Source: Rhizobium nepotum 39/7
GTDB lineage: Bacteria > Pseudomonadota > Alphaproteobacteria > Rhizobiales > Rhizobiaceae
DNA length: 64,000 bases
Direction of reading: 5' to 3'
NCBI RefSeq assembly: GCF_000949865.1
Contig: NZ_JWJH01000013.1
Coordinates: forward strand, 1 to 64,000
Positions 43,481 through 53,177 of this stretch are shown here, in pieces. Below the pieces are notes generated by a model. That model saw only the letters and a program-made list of their open reading frames with translations. It was not told where the DNA came from and searched no databases. Position numbers and translations under genes: made by a program. Numbering within the stretch: the stretch's first letter is position 1; each line of letters starts with the position of its first letter.

Positions 43481-45478
43481 ATGAAGCACACATTGGGAGT
43501 GGTGAGTGGACAGCAAGAATATCGGCGGCCGGACAACCGGTTTTCTGATGAACTTCTTGCCCTTTACCAGCAGGAAGGTGAACGCAGCCGCCGGGGTACG
43601 ATCAGGCGCGGCCTGTGGACGGCTGTCTTCATCTATCTGCTGTTCGCCATTACCGACATCATTCTCGTACCCGACGTCGCTTTTTACACCATTACCGCGC
43701 GATTATTCGTCGTTCTGATATCTCTGCTGACGCTAGAAATCCAGCTGCGCATGGGCGCGCGCACCACAGCGCTCGACCTGACCTGCGCGACCGCGCTCGT
43801 CATGGGATATATCGGCTGGCTGGTGCCTTCGCTTTTGACCGACAATCTCGAAAACATGTCCTATTACATGGTTTTCGGGGCGATCTTCATGATGGGCGCC
43901 AATCTGTTTTTCACCTTCCGCTTCCATCTTTCGCTCGTGTCTTCGGGTATCATTCTCGTCACCTATTTTCTGGCGGCGACGCAGTTTCCCGAAGATGCAT
44001 TCTACAAGCTCGCTTTCGGCACCTTCTATATCTCCTGCTTCGTCTTCACCTCTTACGTGAACTGGAACCTGAACCGGGAACGCTACCACGTCTTTCTCAA
44101 CGGGCTGGAGGCCAAGGCCCAGCAGAAAGCGGCGGATGAGCGGGGTCAGGCATTGTTGCGGCTCTCGAATACCGATTCCCTGACCGGGCTTCAGAACCGC
44201 CGCGCCATCGACCATCATCTCCGCCTGTTGTGGGATAACTGGAGCAAGAAGGAAGAAGGCTTTTCCGTTTTTCTGATCGATGTCGACTTCTTCAAGAAAT
44301 ACAACGACCGGTATGGCCATCAGGAAGGCGACAAGTGCCTGGTAACGGTAGGCAACGCCCTGCAGGACGCGATTACCGACCATGGCACCTCCATCGGCCG
44401 TTATGGTGGTGAGGAGTTCATCGTGCTGGCGCCATTCAAGTCGAGGCAGCAGGTGGGCGAACTTGCCGAAACGATCCGCCACACCGTCGAACACCTGTCG
44501 CTCGCGCATGACCAACGCCGGGACGGCACCTTCATTGTCACCGTCAGTATCGGCGCGTCCTTCACCCGTCCCAATCCGGACGGCAAGCTCGAAAAAATCA
44601 TCAACGAGGCGGACCGGGCGCTTTATATCGCCAAGGGCAATGGCCGCAATTGCATGAAACTGTTCGATCCGGACGATCCGCAGACCAGCGACGAGACGGA
44701 AAACATAGCGGCACTTCTGAAAATCGCCGTTGCGGAAAATCTCGTTTCCCTCGTCTATCAGCCTATCCTCAACATATCGACCAACGAGACGGTAGGGGCC
44801 GAGGCGCTGATGCGGCTTCGCCTGCTCGATGGCGGCTCCGTCTCGCCCGGCATATTCATCCCCATTGCCGAACGCACCGGCACGATCATGGAGCTGGGCC
44901 TCTGGACCATCAAAACCGCCTGCCGGCAGATACTGGCCGATGACAAGGCCGCGGTGGTCAGCGTCAACGTTTCGCCGATGCAGCTGAAAAACCCCGGCTT
45001 TGCCACCTCGGTCGCAGCAATCCTTGTCGAAGCGGGGATCGGCGGCGGCAGGCTAGCCTTCGAAATCACCGAAGGTGTGGACCTGGAGATGCATTCGGAT
45101 GTGCTGCGCTGCCTTAACGACCTGAAGACGCTCGGCATCAAGATATGGCTGGACGATTTCGGAACGGGTTTTGCCGGCCTTTCCTGGCTGCGCATGACGG
45201 ATTTTGATACCGTCAAGATCGACCGATCCTTCCTGCACGACAGCAAGACGCCGCGCGGCCGGGCGATGTTGCAGGACATGATCCGCCTTATCCGCAATCG
45301 CGGCCACAAAATCCTGATTGAAGGCGTGGAGACGGAAGAGCAACTGCGGCTCGTCCGTCAGCTCGAGATCGATTATGCGCAGGGCTATTATATTGGACGT
45401 CCTGTCGTGGCTGAACGGCTGAACGGGGTTGCGGCCGCCCCCTATGCGCGTCCCAATATGCTGGTACGTCCCGCCTGA
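43481..45478 (+). CDS. membrane-bound GGDEF-EAL protein (cyclic di-GMP synthesis/breakdown)
   Basis: 665 residues from the ATG at 43481, which has GGGA six bases upstream; an ATG at 43469 is also possible. Six hydrophobic segments span residues ~45-205 (MASE-like sensor). The GGDEF domain (~225-400) has RYGGEEFIVL and no RxxD inhibitory site. The EAL domain (~415-660) keeps GAEALMRLRL, SVNVSPMQLK, EITEGV, WLDDFGTGFAGLSW, TVKIDRSF, EGVETEEQ and YAQGYYIGRP, so both activities may be intact. It senses an envelope or membrane signal. It diverges from the PhcB-like gene. Confidence 0.9.
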   Translation: MKHTLGVVSGQQEYRRPDNRFSDELLALYQQEGERSRRGTIRRGLWTAVFIYLLFAITDIILVPDVAFYTITARLFVVLISLLTLEIQLRMGARTTALDLTCATALVMGYIGWLVPSLLTDNLENMSYYMVFGAIFMMGANLFFTFRFHLSLVSSGIILVTYFLAATQFPEDAFYKLAFGTFYISCFVFTSYVNWNLNRERYHVFLNGLEAKAQQKAADERGQALLRLSNTDSLTGLQNRRAIDHHLRLLWDNWSKKEEGFSVFLIDVDFFKKYNDRYGHQEGDKCLVTVGNALQDAITDHGTSIGRYGGEEFIVLAPFKSRQQVGELAETIRHTVEHLSLAHDQRRDGTFIVTVSIGASFTRPNPDGKLEKIINEADRALYIAKGNGRNCMKLFDPDDPQTSDETENIAALLKIAVAENLVSLVYQPILNISTNETVGAEALMRLRLLDGGSVSPGIFIPIAERTGTIMELGLWTIKTACRQILADDKAAVVSVNVSPMQLKNPGFATSVAAILVEAGIGGGRLAFEITEGVDLEMHSDVLRCLNDLKTLGIKIWLDDFGTGFAGLSWLRMTDFDTVKIDRSFLHDSKTPRGRAMLQDMIRLIRNRGHKILIEGVETEEQLRLVRQLEIDYAQGYYIGRPVVAERLNGVAAAPYARPNMLVRPA

Positions 45479-45504
45479 GCGGACGAGGGTGGCGGCAGAT
45501 CGCT

Positions 45505-46581
45505 TTAATGATAGGCGGGTGGGCTGATCGAGAATTTTGCCGCAAGATCGGAAAACGTCGCACGGGTGACGGGATCGACAGGTGCGCCTTCCCTCTCCCG
45601 TCTTGCCGCTACCGCCCATTCCCGGTCGCCCGGCGCCATGACCTTGCAATCCTCCCGGACCGGTGATCCCCGCAGCACCTCGAGGTAACGTTTCATTCCC
45701 TCGTCGAAGACCTCACGTTCAAGGAAGGCTTCCGGCTTCAGCGCCAGCACGAAGGCGCCCAGCCCGCGCGGCGTGGAAAAATCCGGCCCCGGCATGGGAG
45801 CGATATCGAAACTGAGCTTCATGCCGCTGAGAACAGCGCTGAAAATCTCGACCATTCCCGCCAGCGCAGCGCCCTTGAAGCCGAACTCACCACCAACAGG
45901 CGCGAGCATCTCAGCAGCATTGGGATCCCGCGTATCGACGCCGTCGCCATCCGAGGCGACACCATCAGGCAATTGCTGCCCCAGGCTGCGGTAAAGCAGA
46001 ACGCGGTTATAGGGCACGGCGCTTGTAGCCATGTCCAGAAGCCAGGGCAAGTCATCGGCTACCGGCACACCCACGGCAATGGGGTTGGTGCCGTGAAAAC
46101 GCATCGCGCCGTCATGCAGGCGCACGAAGCTGTCGGAGTTACAGAAGGCGAGGCCGATATAACCCCGCCGCGCCGCCTCCAGCGCGTAAGCGCCAGCCGG
46201 TCCGAAATGCGAGGAATTCCTGATCGCGACGGCACCGATGCCGAATTTCTCCGCAAGCGCCATGGCGCTGTCCATGGCCGCATAGGTGGCGCGGGCGCCA
46301 TGGGCGTGGTCCGCATCGATCGTCTCCACCGCGCCGAAACCGGACACACGGCTGATCTGCGGCCGCAGATTGAGACGTCCGCCTTCCAGTGCTGTGATGT
46401 AATGGGCAAGCAGGCGCACGCCGTGGCTGTCGACGCCCAGCCGCGTGCCATGCATCATGGCGCGGGTCGCCGCATCAGCCGTTTCATCATCGGCACCAAC
46501 AGCCAGGAAAACGGAACGGCAAAACCGCTCCAGCTCATCAAGCCTTGCCAGAACAGCGACATTTTCATTGCTATGCGACAT
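45505..46581 (-). CDS. Ldh-family (malate/L-lactate type) NAD(P)H-dependent oxidoreductase
   Basis: 358 residues from the ATG at 46581 with GGAGG eight bases upstream. Family features: a helical N-terminus, GVDSHGVRLLAHYITALEGG near 50, VAIRNSSHFGPAGAYALEAA near 115 and MRFHGTNPIAVGVP near 160. This group reduces 2-oxo acids or cyclic imines in the cytoplasm. It is 25 bases from the convergent GGDEF-EAL gene. The exact substrate is not visible. Confidence 0.88.
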   Translation of the reverse strand: MSHSNENVAVLARLDELERFCRSVFLAVGADDETADAATRAMMHGTRLGVDSHGVRLLAHYITALEGGRLNLRPQISRVSGFGAVETIDADHAHGARATYAAMDSAMALAEKFGIGAVAIRNSSHFGPAGAYALEAARRGYIGLAFCNSDSFVRLHDGAMRFHGTNPIAVGVPVADDLPWLLDMATSAVPYNRVLLYRSLGQQLPDGVASDGDGVDTRDPNAAEMLAPVGGEFGFKGAALAGMVEIFSAVLSGMKLSFDIAPMPGPDFSTPRGLGAFVLALKPEAFLEREVFDEGMKRYLEVLRGSPVREDCKVMAPGDREWAVAARREREGAPVDPVTRATFSDLAAKFSISPPAYH

Positions 46582-46628
46582 CAGGGGAACCTCCCGATTC
46601 CAGAATCCATGCCGCACAAGCTAGTCAC

Positions 46629-46661
46629 GGGGCGCGTTTTTGCAATCGAATATCGCGCCCC
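46629..46661 (-). terminator. hairpin after ftsK
   Basis: GGGGCGCG (46629-46636) and CGCGCCCC (46654-46661) form a perfect 8-base stem with a 17-base loop, 12 bases past the ftsK stop codon and before the Ldh-family gene. Confidence 0.45.
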
Positions 46662-46672
46662 GAATGGATCAA

Positions 46673-49366
46673 TCAATCGTCGCCGCCAATTGCCTCGTAA
46701 GTATCACGCTCACCGGCAATGATGGCGCGCTTGCCGACATGGTTGGCAGGGCCGACAATGCCTTCCTGCTCCATGCGTTCGACCAGCGAGGCCGCGCGGT
46801 TGTAGCCAACGGACAGGCGGCGCTGGATATAGGAGGTCGAGCACTTCTTGTCGCGCATCACCACCTTCACGGCCTTTTCGTAGAGATCGTCGCTGTCGTC
46901 GTCGCCCATCGAGGTCTTGTCGAAGACGGCCGTTTCCTCTTCCGCCTCGTCATCGGCCTCGTCGGCGTCCTCAGTGACGGTGCCGAGATATTCCGGGCGA
47001 CCTTGGGTCTTCAGATGCGCCACGACCTTTTCCACTTCCTCGTCCGATACGAACGGGCCGTGGACACGGGAGATGCGGCCGCCACCCATCATGTGCAGCA
47101 TGTCGCCCTGGCCGAGCAGGTGTTCCGCGCCCTGTTCACCGAGGATGGTGCGGCTGTCGATCTTCGAGGTCACCTGGAAGGAAATGCGGGTCGGGAAGTT
47201 GGCCTTGATCGTGCCGGTGATGACATCGACCGAGGGACGCTGGGTGGCCATGATGAGATGGATACCGGCAGCACGCGCCATCTGCGCCAAGCGCTGGATC
47301 GCGCCTTCAATCTCCTTGCCCGCGACCATCATCAGGTCGGCCATCTCGTCGACGATGACGACGATATAGGGCATGGCGGTGAGGTCCATTTCCTCCTGCT
47401 CGTAGACAGCCTCGCCGGTGGCGCGGTCGAAGCCGGTCTGCACGTTGCAGAACACGGTCTCTCCCTTGGCGCGGGCGGCAGCGGCCCTTGCATTATAACC
47501 GTCGATATTGCGCACGCCGAGACGCGACATCTTGCGATAGCGGTCTTCCATTTCGCGCACGGCCCATTTCAGCGCCATGACCGCTTTCTTCGGATCGGTC
47601 ACGACCGGCGTCAGAAGATGCGGAATGCCGTCGTAAACGGAAAGCTCGAGCATCTTGGGATCGACCATGATCAGGCGGCATTCCTCCGGCTTCAGCCGAT
47701 AGAGCAGCGACAGGATCATGGTGTTGATGGCGACCGATTTACCCGAACCCGTGGTGCCGGCAACGAGCAGATGCGGCATCTTTGCCAGTTCGGCAATGAC
47801 GGGTTCGCCGCCGATGGTCTTACCGAGGCAAAGCGCGAGCTTCTGGCGGGTCTCGCTGTAATCCGTCGCTTCGATCAACTCGCGCAGATACACCGTCTCG
47901 CGCACCGGGTTGGGCAGTTCGATGCCGATGACATTGCGGCCGGGCACGACGGCGACACGCGCCGAAAGAGCCGACATGGAACGGGCGATATCGTCAGACA
48001 GGCCAATGACGCGTGAGGACTTCACACCCGGAGCAGGCTCGAACTCGTAAAGCGTCACGACAGGACCGGGGCGGACATCGATGATCTCGCCCTTGATGCC
48101 GAAGTCTTCCAGCACGCTTTCCAGCAGGCCGGCGCTCTGTTCCAGCGCTTCGGGCGTCATGGTCGTGGTCTGCTGGACGCGGGCCTGCTGCAAAAGATCG
48201 ATGGAGGGGTATTCATATTCACCGTCTGCAAAGACCGGCGCTTCCCGGAACATCGGCTGCGAGGCCTGAATGGGTGCGCGCGGCGTGAAACGCGGCTCGG
48301 CCACGATTCTTTCGACCGGCTGAACCTGCTCCACGGGCCTCACCGGCTCGGCAACCACGGCCGCCTCGACGATGGGCTGCGGCACGATCTCGGGTTCGGA
48401 AACCTGAATTGCGGGATGATGCACGCCGATTTCGCGGTAGAGCCTGATCGCGGAACCGCCCGGAATTCGGACGACAGGCGGTACGGTGGAAAGCCGGATG
48501 GCGGGGGCAGCAGGAGATGCAGGGGCTGCCGCAGCAATCGCAGGCGCCGTCAGCAACGGGTTTGCAAGAATGGTGCGCGCGGATACGGGAAGGCCTTCGC
48601 CGGCGTCGCCCGGCAGATCGAGCGTCATCACCTCCCAGAAAAGCTCATCCGGAAGATTGGCGGCAAAGGCTGGAATGGATGCCTGGGGCGTGGCTACCCG
48701 TTCGACAGATGTAAACGGCCCCGCGGACAGCGGCCGAGCGGACAAAGACATTTCCGGCACCGGCGTTTCGAAGACAACGGCTGCATCTGCCGTCGCTGGC
48801 ATCAGCGCTGCGGCGGCGGCTTCTTCCGCCTGCTTGCGGGCAAGCTCCAGCCGCAATTTGTAAGTCAGCGCCCTAGCGCCCCGCGCATCGGGCGGCTGCG
48901 GCAGAAACGGCATGCGTTGTGGCTGAACGCGTGGTTCCGGCGAATTTGCGATCGGCTGAGAGGCGATCTCCTGTTGCACCACCACCTGAGGCAACTCGAC
49001 CACCTCAGGTTCGGCAGATTCGGGCGGGACCACAGCGGGGACTTCCTCTTCCGCAAGATGCGGCGTCTCGACCGGCATGCGCCGGGTAAAGACGCTTTCC
49101 GGCGTGCGGGTAAAGCGGACATTCGGCCCGAGCACGAAAGCATTCTGCCAGCCCGGCATTTCGGCACGGCCTTCGATAGCATCGGCAGCGCTGACATCGG
49201 CATTCGGCCGGGGCGTGACGCCGGCTTTTGTTGCCGTGGCCTGCTCCTGGCCTGCAGCAGCCTTGCCGCCGGCATGACGAGCCTTATCGCTCCCCTCCCC
49301 TACGCTATTGGACGAATTCTGGAATCTGGATCGGGAGAAACTCATGGCAGCGTGCACACTCATCAT
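46673..49366 (-). CDS. ftsK: FtsK/SpoIIIE-type DNA translocase lacking a membrane domain
   Basis: Up to 897 residues; ATGs at 49366, 49363 and 49345 ([10 protein letters not shown]) are possible and none has a good ribosome site. Residues 1-400 are Pro/Val/Glu-rich and disordered, with no membrane segment, unlike classical FtsK. The motor domain (~440-800) has Walker [18 protein letters not shown], Walker [14 protein letters not shown], and [19 protein letters not shown]. The C-terminal winged helix (gamma domain) is [20 protein letters not shown]. It should move DNA near the septum and recognise polar motifs. Rhizobia often carry a second FtsK of this kind. Not in an operon. Confidence 0.88.
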   Translation of the reverse strand: MMSVHAAMSFSRSRFQNSSNSVGEGSDKARHAGGKAAAGQEQATATKAGVTPRPNADVSAADAIEGRAEMPGWQNAFVLGPNVRFTRTPESVFTRRMPVETPHLAEEEVPAVVPPESAEPEVVELPQVVVQQEIASQPIANSPEPRVQPQRMPFLPQPPDARGARALTYKLRLELARKQAEEAAAAALMPATADAAVVFETPVPEMSLSARPLSAGPFTSVERVATPQASIPAFAANLPDELFWEVMTLDLPGDAGEGLPVSARTILANPLLTAPAIAAAAPASPAAPAIRLSTVPPVVRIPGGSAIRLYREIGVHHPAIQVSEPEIVPQPIVEAAVVAEPVRPVEQVQPVERIVAEPRFTPRAPIQASQPMFREAPVFADGEYEYPSIDLLQQARVQQTTTMTPEALEQSAGLLESVLEDFGIKGEIIDVRPGPVVTLYEFEPAPGVKSSRVIGLSDDIARSMSALSARVAVVPGRNVIGIELPNPVRETVYLRELIEATDYSETRQKLALCLGKTIGGEPVIAELAKMPHLLVAGTTGSGKSVAINTMILSLLYRLKPEECRLIMVDPKMLELSVYDGIPHLLTPVVTDPKKAVMALKWAVREMEDRYRKMSRLGVRNIDGYNARAAAARAKGETVFCNVQTGFDRATGEAVYEQEEMDLTAMPYIVVIVDEMADLMMVAGKEIEGAIQRLAQMARAAGIHLIMATQRPSVDVITGTIKANFPTRISFQVTSKIDSRTILGEQGAEHLLGQGDMLHMMGGGRISRVHGPFVSDEEVEKVVAHLKTQGRPEYLGTVTEDADEADDEAEEETAVFDKTSMGDDDSDDLYEKAVKVVMRDKKCSTSYIQRRLSVGYNRAASLVERMEQEGIVGPANHVGKRAIIAGERDTYEAIGGDD

Positions 49367-49376
49367 AAACGTACAT
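49305..49376 (-). CDS. 23-residue upstream ORF overlapping the ftsK start
   Basis: ATG at 49376 is preceded by AAGGAG with eight-base spacing, far better than any ftsK start. The peptide is [19 protein letters not shown] plus four residues, ending at TAG 49305-49307 inside ftsK in another frame. It may couple or limit ftsK translation, or reflect a missed frameshifted start of the larger protein. Confidence 0.45.
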   Translation of the reverse strand: MYVYDECARCHEFLPIQIPEFVQ

Positions 49377-49741
49377 ATTTCGGTCTCCTTGAAATAGAAA
49401 ATAAAGGTTAATTACCCCTTTCCAAACGGGGTCATGGAGGCAGAATTTCACTTTGCCCACAGGCGGGATACAACATGACTGGCCAAGGCAGAGGTATCCC
49501 AAGCCGTTAAATTTATTGCGTTAAATCAAGTTTCCGTCGATGCCGGCCAGTGATCGGCGTGGCGAAAGAAAAGGGAATTGCGGCAGTAAAGCATATTGTT
49601 TCTGCAAAGGGCCGCGCAACGTAAAATCATTGCTGTAAAGCCCGCGAATTAACGTGGACAGTGCCGAGGTTGCAGTCTTAAGATCGGGCAGGCTGCGGTC
49701 CAGCGGAAAGGCCGCCCCGCCCTCATTCCGGAGTGAATTTC
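49377..49741. other. divergent intergenic region between ftsK and the peptide-transporter operon
   Basis: 365 bases with no supported gene. ACCCC-N9-GGGGT (49414-49432) is a small hairpin in the ftsK leader. Two AT-rich patches (49395-49415, 49500-49530) are likely promoters. Confidence 0.35.
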
Positions 49742-51352
49742 ATGTCGCTTGTCCACCTGTCCCGCCGCTCGCTTCTCAAGACCTCACTGCTTCTTGCCGG
49801 AACCACCGGACTTGCGGGCATTGCCACCGCGCAGCAGTCAAAGCCCGGCGGGCGGTTGATCGTTGCGGCCGATTCGGAGCCTAAGAACCTCAATCCCGCA
49901 ATCGTCGCTTCCAACGGCGTGTTCTATATTGCGAGCAAGATCGTTGAGCCGCTGGCGGAAGCCTCTTTCAACGGCAGGGACGGGCTGGAGCCAAGGCTTG
50001 CGACGGAATGGCACGGATCGGAGGACGGCTTAAGCGCCACCTTCAAGCTGCGCGAAGGCGTGACCTGGCATGACGGCAAACCCTTCACTTCGGCGGATGT
50101 GGCCTTCTCTGCTCTTTCAGTATGGAAGCCGCTGCAAAATCTCGGGCGGCTGGTCTTCGCCAATCTTGAAAAAGTGGATACGCCGGACGAGCACACGGCC
50201 ATCTTCCGTTTTTCCAAGCCGACACCTTTTCAGCTTATCCGCAATGCGCTGCCGGTCGTCACCAGCGTCGTGCCGAAACATCTTTATGAAGGCACAGATA
50301 TCGCCACCAACCCAGCCAATACCAAACCGGTCGGCACTGGGCCTTTTGTTTTTGCGGAATACAAGCCCGGCGAATATTATCGCCTGACCCGCAACCCGAA
50401 TTATTGGGGCAATCACCAACCACAGCTCGACGAGATCATCTATCGCGTTCTGCCCGACCGCGCGGGTGCCGCCTCCGCGCTGGAGGCCGAGGAAATCCAG
50501 CTCGCCGCCTTTTCCGCCGTGCCGCTTGCCGATCTTGCCCGCATCGCGAAGGAGCCGGGCATCAAGGTCATCCCGGAAGGTTACGAAGCTCTCACCTATC
50601 AGCTCGTCGTGGAAATCAACCACCGCCGCAAGGAGCTGGCCGATCTCAGGGTTAGAAAGGCCATCGCCCACGCCATCGACAAGAAATTCGTCATCGACAA
50701 GGTCTTCCTCGGTTACGGCACGGCATCGACCGGCCCGGTCCCGAAAAATGCGCCCCAGTTTTACACAAGAGACGTCGAGACCTACGATTTCGACGTCGCC
50801 AAGGCGAACGCCCTGCTGGATGAGGCAGGTTATCCGCGCGGTGCAAACGGAACACGTTTTTCGCTGAAGCTTCTACCGGCACCATACTTCAACGAAACCA
50901 AGCAGTTCGGCTCTTATCTTCGCCAGGCGCTGCAGGAAATCGGCATCGATGCCGAGCTGGTCAATAATGACGCTGCCGCACACCAGAAAGCCGTCTACAC
51001 CGACCATGCCTTCGATCTTGCCATCGCGCCGCCGGTCTTCCGTGGCGATCCGGCGATCTCCACCACCATTCTCGTGCGCTCCGGTATCCCGGCGGGCGTT
51101 GGCTTCTCCAATCAGGGCGGTTACGAGAACAAGGCGCTCGACACACTGATCGATAAGGCGGCTGAAACCGTGGACACGGCCGCCCGCACGGTGCTCTACA
51201 AGGACTTCCAGAAACAGGTCGCCGCCGATCTACCGTTGATCAACGTCGCCGAGTGGGGTTTCATCACGGTGGCGCGCGATACGGTCAAGCATGTCGCCAG
51301 CAATCCCCGCTGGGCCGTTTCCAACTGGGCGGATACCGTGGTCGGCACCTGA
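49742..51352 (+). CDS. peptide/nickel-type ABC transporter substrate-binding protein
   Basis: 536 residues from the ATG at 49742, with GGAG nine bases upstream. The N-terminus has a twin-arginine-like signal (SRRSLLKTSLLLAGTTG) and cleavage near ATAQ. The family-5 binding protein pattern follows: DSEPKNLNPAIVASNGVFYI, LREGVTWHDGKPFTSADVAF near 105, and YKPGEYYRLTRNPNYWG near 210. It binds oligopeptides or similar compounds in the periplasm. It is the first of five transport genes plus an aminotransferase-like gene, each starting close to or overlapping the one before. Confidence 0.92.
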   Translation: MSLVHLSRRSLLKTSLLLAGTTGLAGIATAQQSKPGGRLIVAADSEPKNLNPAIVASNGVFYIASKIVEPLAEASFNGRDGLEPRLATEWHGSEDGLSATFKLREGVTWHDGKPFTSADVAFSALSVWKPLQNLGRLVFANLEKVDTPDEHTAIFRFSKPTPFQLIRNALPVVTSVVPKHLYEGTDIATNPANTKPVGTGPFVFAEYKPGEYYRLTRNPNYWGNHQPQLDEIIYRVLPDRAGAASALEAEEIQLAAFSAVPLADLARIAKEPGIKVIPEGYEALTYQLVVEINHRRKELADLRVRKAIAHAIDKKFVIDKVFLGYGTASTGPVPKNAPQFYTRDVETYDFDVAKANALLDEAGYPRGANGTRFSLKLLPAPYFNETKQFGSYLRQALQEIGIDAELVNNDAAAHQKAVYTDHAFDLAIAPPVFRGDPAISTTILVRSGIPAGVGFSNQGGYENKALDTLIDKAAETVDTAARTVLYKDFQKQVAADLPLINVAEWGFITVARDTVKHVASNPRWAVSNWADTVVGT

Positions 51353-51360
51353 GAAGCGCC

Positions 51361-52350
51361 GTGAGGCGCGCGGCGACATTGCTGCGGCGAAGGGCGATCA
51401 GCGCCATTCCGGTGCTGCTGATCGTTCTGGTCTTCACCTTCGTCCTGCTTGAAAACGCATCCGGCGACGCGGTTGACGCCTATCTCGTCTCCATCGGCGG
51501 CGGCGATGCCGGGCTGCGGGATGTGCTACGCGAGCAATATGGGCTGAACGGTTCGGTGCTCGCCCGCTTCTGGCTTTACGCCAGCTCGGTACTGCGACTT
51601 GATTTCGGCTGGTCGCTTGCCTTTGACCGACCGGTGCTGGGGCTGATCCTAGAACGGCTGCCGAACACGCTGCTCCTGATGGGCAGCGCCACGGCGTTGG
51701 CTTTCATTACCGGCACCGCGCTCGGCATCGTGGCGGGCGCACGTCCGGGCGGGTTGACCGACCGGGTGCTCTCCACCCTGTCGCTGGCGCTCTACGCCAC
51801 GCCCGGCTTCTGGCTCGGCCTCGTGCTCGCCATCGTTTTTGCCGTGCAGTTCCGATGGCTTCCGACATCCGGCATCGAAACCATCGCATCCGGAAAACAG
51901 GGATTTGCAAGGGCGCTCGATATTGCGCGCCATCTCGTCCTGCCAGTCGCCAGTCTCGGGCTGATCTATCTGGCGCTGTTCCTGCGCGTCATGCGCACCG
52001 CCATGGCCGCTGTCTGGCCGCTGGATTTCGTGCTGTTCGCCAAGGCCAAGGGGCTTTCGAGACGCCGGATCGTGCTGCGTCATGTCGCCCGCAACGCCAC
52101 CCTGCCCCTCGTCACCGTGCTTGGCCTGCAAGCGGCCACCATGCTCGGCGGCAGCGTCGTGATCGAGAGCGTTTTTGCCATTCCGGGTTTCGGCCGGCTT
52201 GCGCAGGAAGCCGTCAGCGGCCGCGACACGCCGCTGTTGATGGGCATTATTCTGACAAGCGCCATCTTCGTCATTCTCATCAATCTCGTTGTCGACATTC
52301 TCTATGCCGTCCTCGATCCGCGCATCGGCAGCGGGGAGCAACAGGCATGA
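51361..52350 (+). CDS. peptide-type ABC transporter permease (DppB family)
   Basis: 329 residues from the GTG at 51361, eight bases after the binding-protein stop; the frame is open upstream but overlaps that gene. About six membrane segments, and the DppB loop FAKAKGLSRRRIVLRHVARN near 220 ending in a conserved PLVTVLGLQ. Its TGA overlaps the start of the next permease gene (ATGA). Confidence 0.9.
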   Translation: MRRAATLLRRRAISAIPVLLIVLVFTFVLLENASGDAVDAYLVSIGGGDAGLRDVLREQYGLNGSVLARFWLYASSVLRLDFGWSLAFDRPVLGLILERLPNTLLLMGSATALAFITGTALGIVAGARPGGLTDRVLSTLSLALYATPGFWLGLVLAIVFAVQFRWLPTSGIETIASGKQGFARALDIARHLVLPVASLGLIYLALFLRVMRTAMAAVWPLDFVLFAKAKGLSRRRIVLRHVARNATLPLVTVLGLQAATMLGGSVVIESVFAIPGFGRLAQEAVSGRDTPLLMGIILTSAIFVILINLVVDILYAVLDPRIGSGEQQA

Positions 52351-53177
52351 GTTTCGCTCTCCGGCTCCTGCGCAGTTTCGAAGGTGCAACGGGCATCATC
52401 ATCCTGACGCTGCTTGCGGTAACGGCGCTCGCCGCTCCCCTCCTGTTTCCCGGCGACCCGCTGTCGATCGTCGGCGAGCCGCTCGTCGCACCCTTCACGG
52501 ACGGTGCCTCCCTCCTCGGCACCGACAGGTTGGGCCGCGACGTGCTGGCCGGAATTGCCCATGGAGCGCAGGCATCCCTGCTCGTCGGCATCGGTGCGGC
52601 TGCTGCGGCACTACTGATCGGCACCGTCGTCGGCACCATTGCCGGATTTGCCGGCGGCCTCATCGACGAAGCCCTGATGCGCGTTGCCGACGCCTTCCAG
52701 ATCGTGCCGAATTTCCTGCTGGCGCTTGCCTTCGTCAGCACCATCGGCCCATCCATGCCCATCGTCATCCTTGCGATTGCCCTTGGCGCCTGGGCGGATC
52801 CGGCGCGACTGATGCGGGCGCAGGTCCTGAGCATCCGCGAGAGGGATTATGTACAATCCGCCCGCGCCATCGGCATGCATCCGCTGGAGATAGCCTTCCG
52901 GCAAATCCTGCCCAATGCCCTGCCGCCGGTGCTGGCGCTCGCCGCCATCATCGTCGCCGCCGCAATCCTCACCGAAGCGGCACTGTCCTTCCTCGGTCTT
53001 GGCGATCCGAATATCGTCACCTGGGGTTCGATGATCGCGGAGGGGCGCAACGTCCTGCGGTCTGCGGCGTTTCTTTCCGTCATCCCCGGCATCGGCCTTC
53101 TGGTCACGGTCCTCGGCGTCTATCTTCTCGCAGAAGGCATCAATAGGGCGATGGCGACAGAGAAAGAAGCGTCATGA
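52347..53177 (+). CDS. peptide-type ABC transporter permease (DppC family)
   Basis: 276 residues from the ATG at 52347, which shares ATGA with the preceding stop. DppC hallmarks: LGTDRLGRDVLAGIAHGAQA near 55, the EAA-like loop YVQSARAIGMHPLEIAFRQI near 170 and EAALSFLGLGDPNIVTWGSM near 210. Forms the channel with the DppB-type protein. Overlaps the ATPase gene by four bases. Confidence 0.92.
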   Translation: MSFALRLLRSFEGATGIIILTLLAVTALAAPLLFPGDPLSIVGEPLVAPFTDGASLLGTDRLGRDVLAGIAHGAQASLLVGIGAAAAALLIGTVVGTIAGFAGGLIDEALMRVADAFQIVPNFLLALAFVSTIGPSMPIVILAIALGAWADPARLMRAQVLSIRERDYVQSARAIGMHPLEIAFRQILPNALPPVLALAAIIVAAAILTEAALSFLGLGDPNIVTWGSMIAEGRNVLRSAAFLSVIPGIGLLVTVLGVYLLAEGINRAMATEKEAS

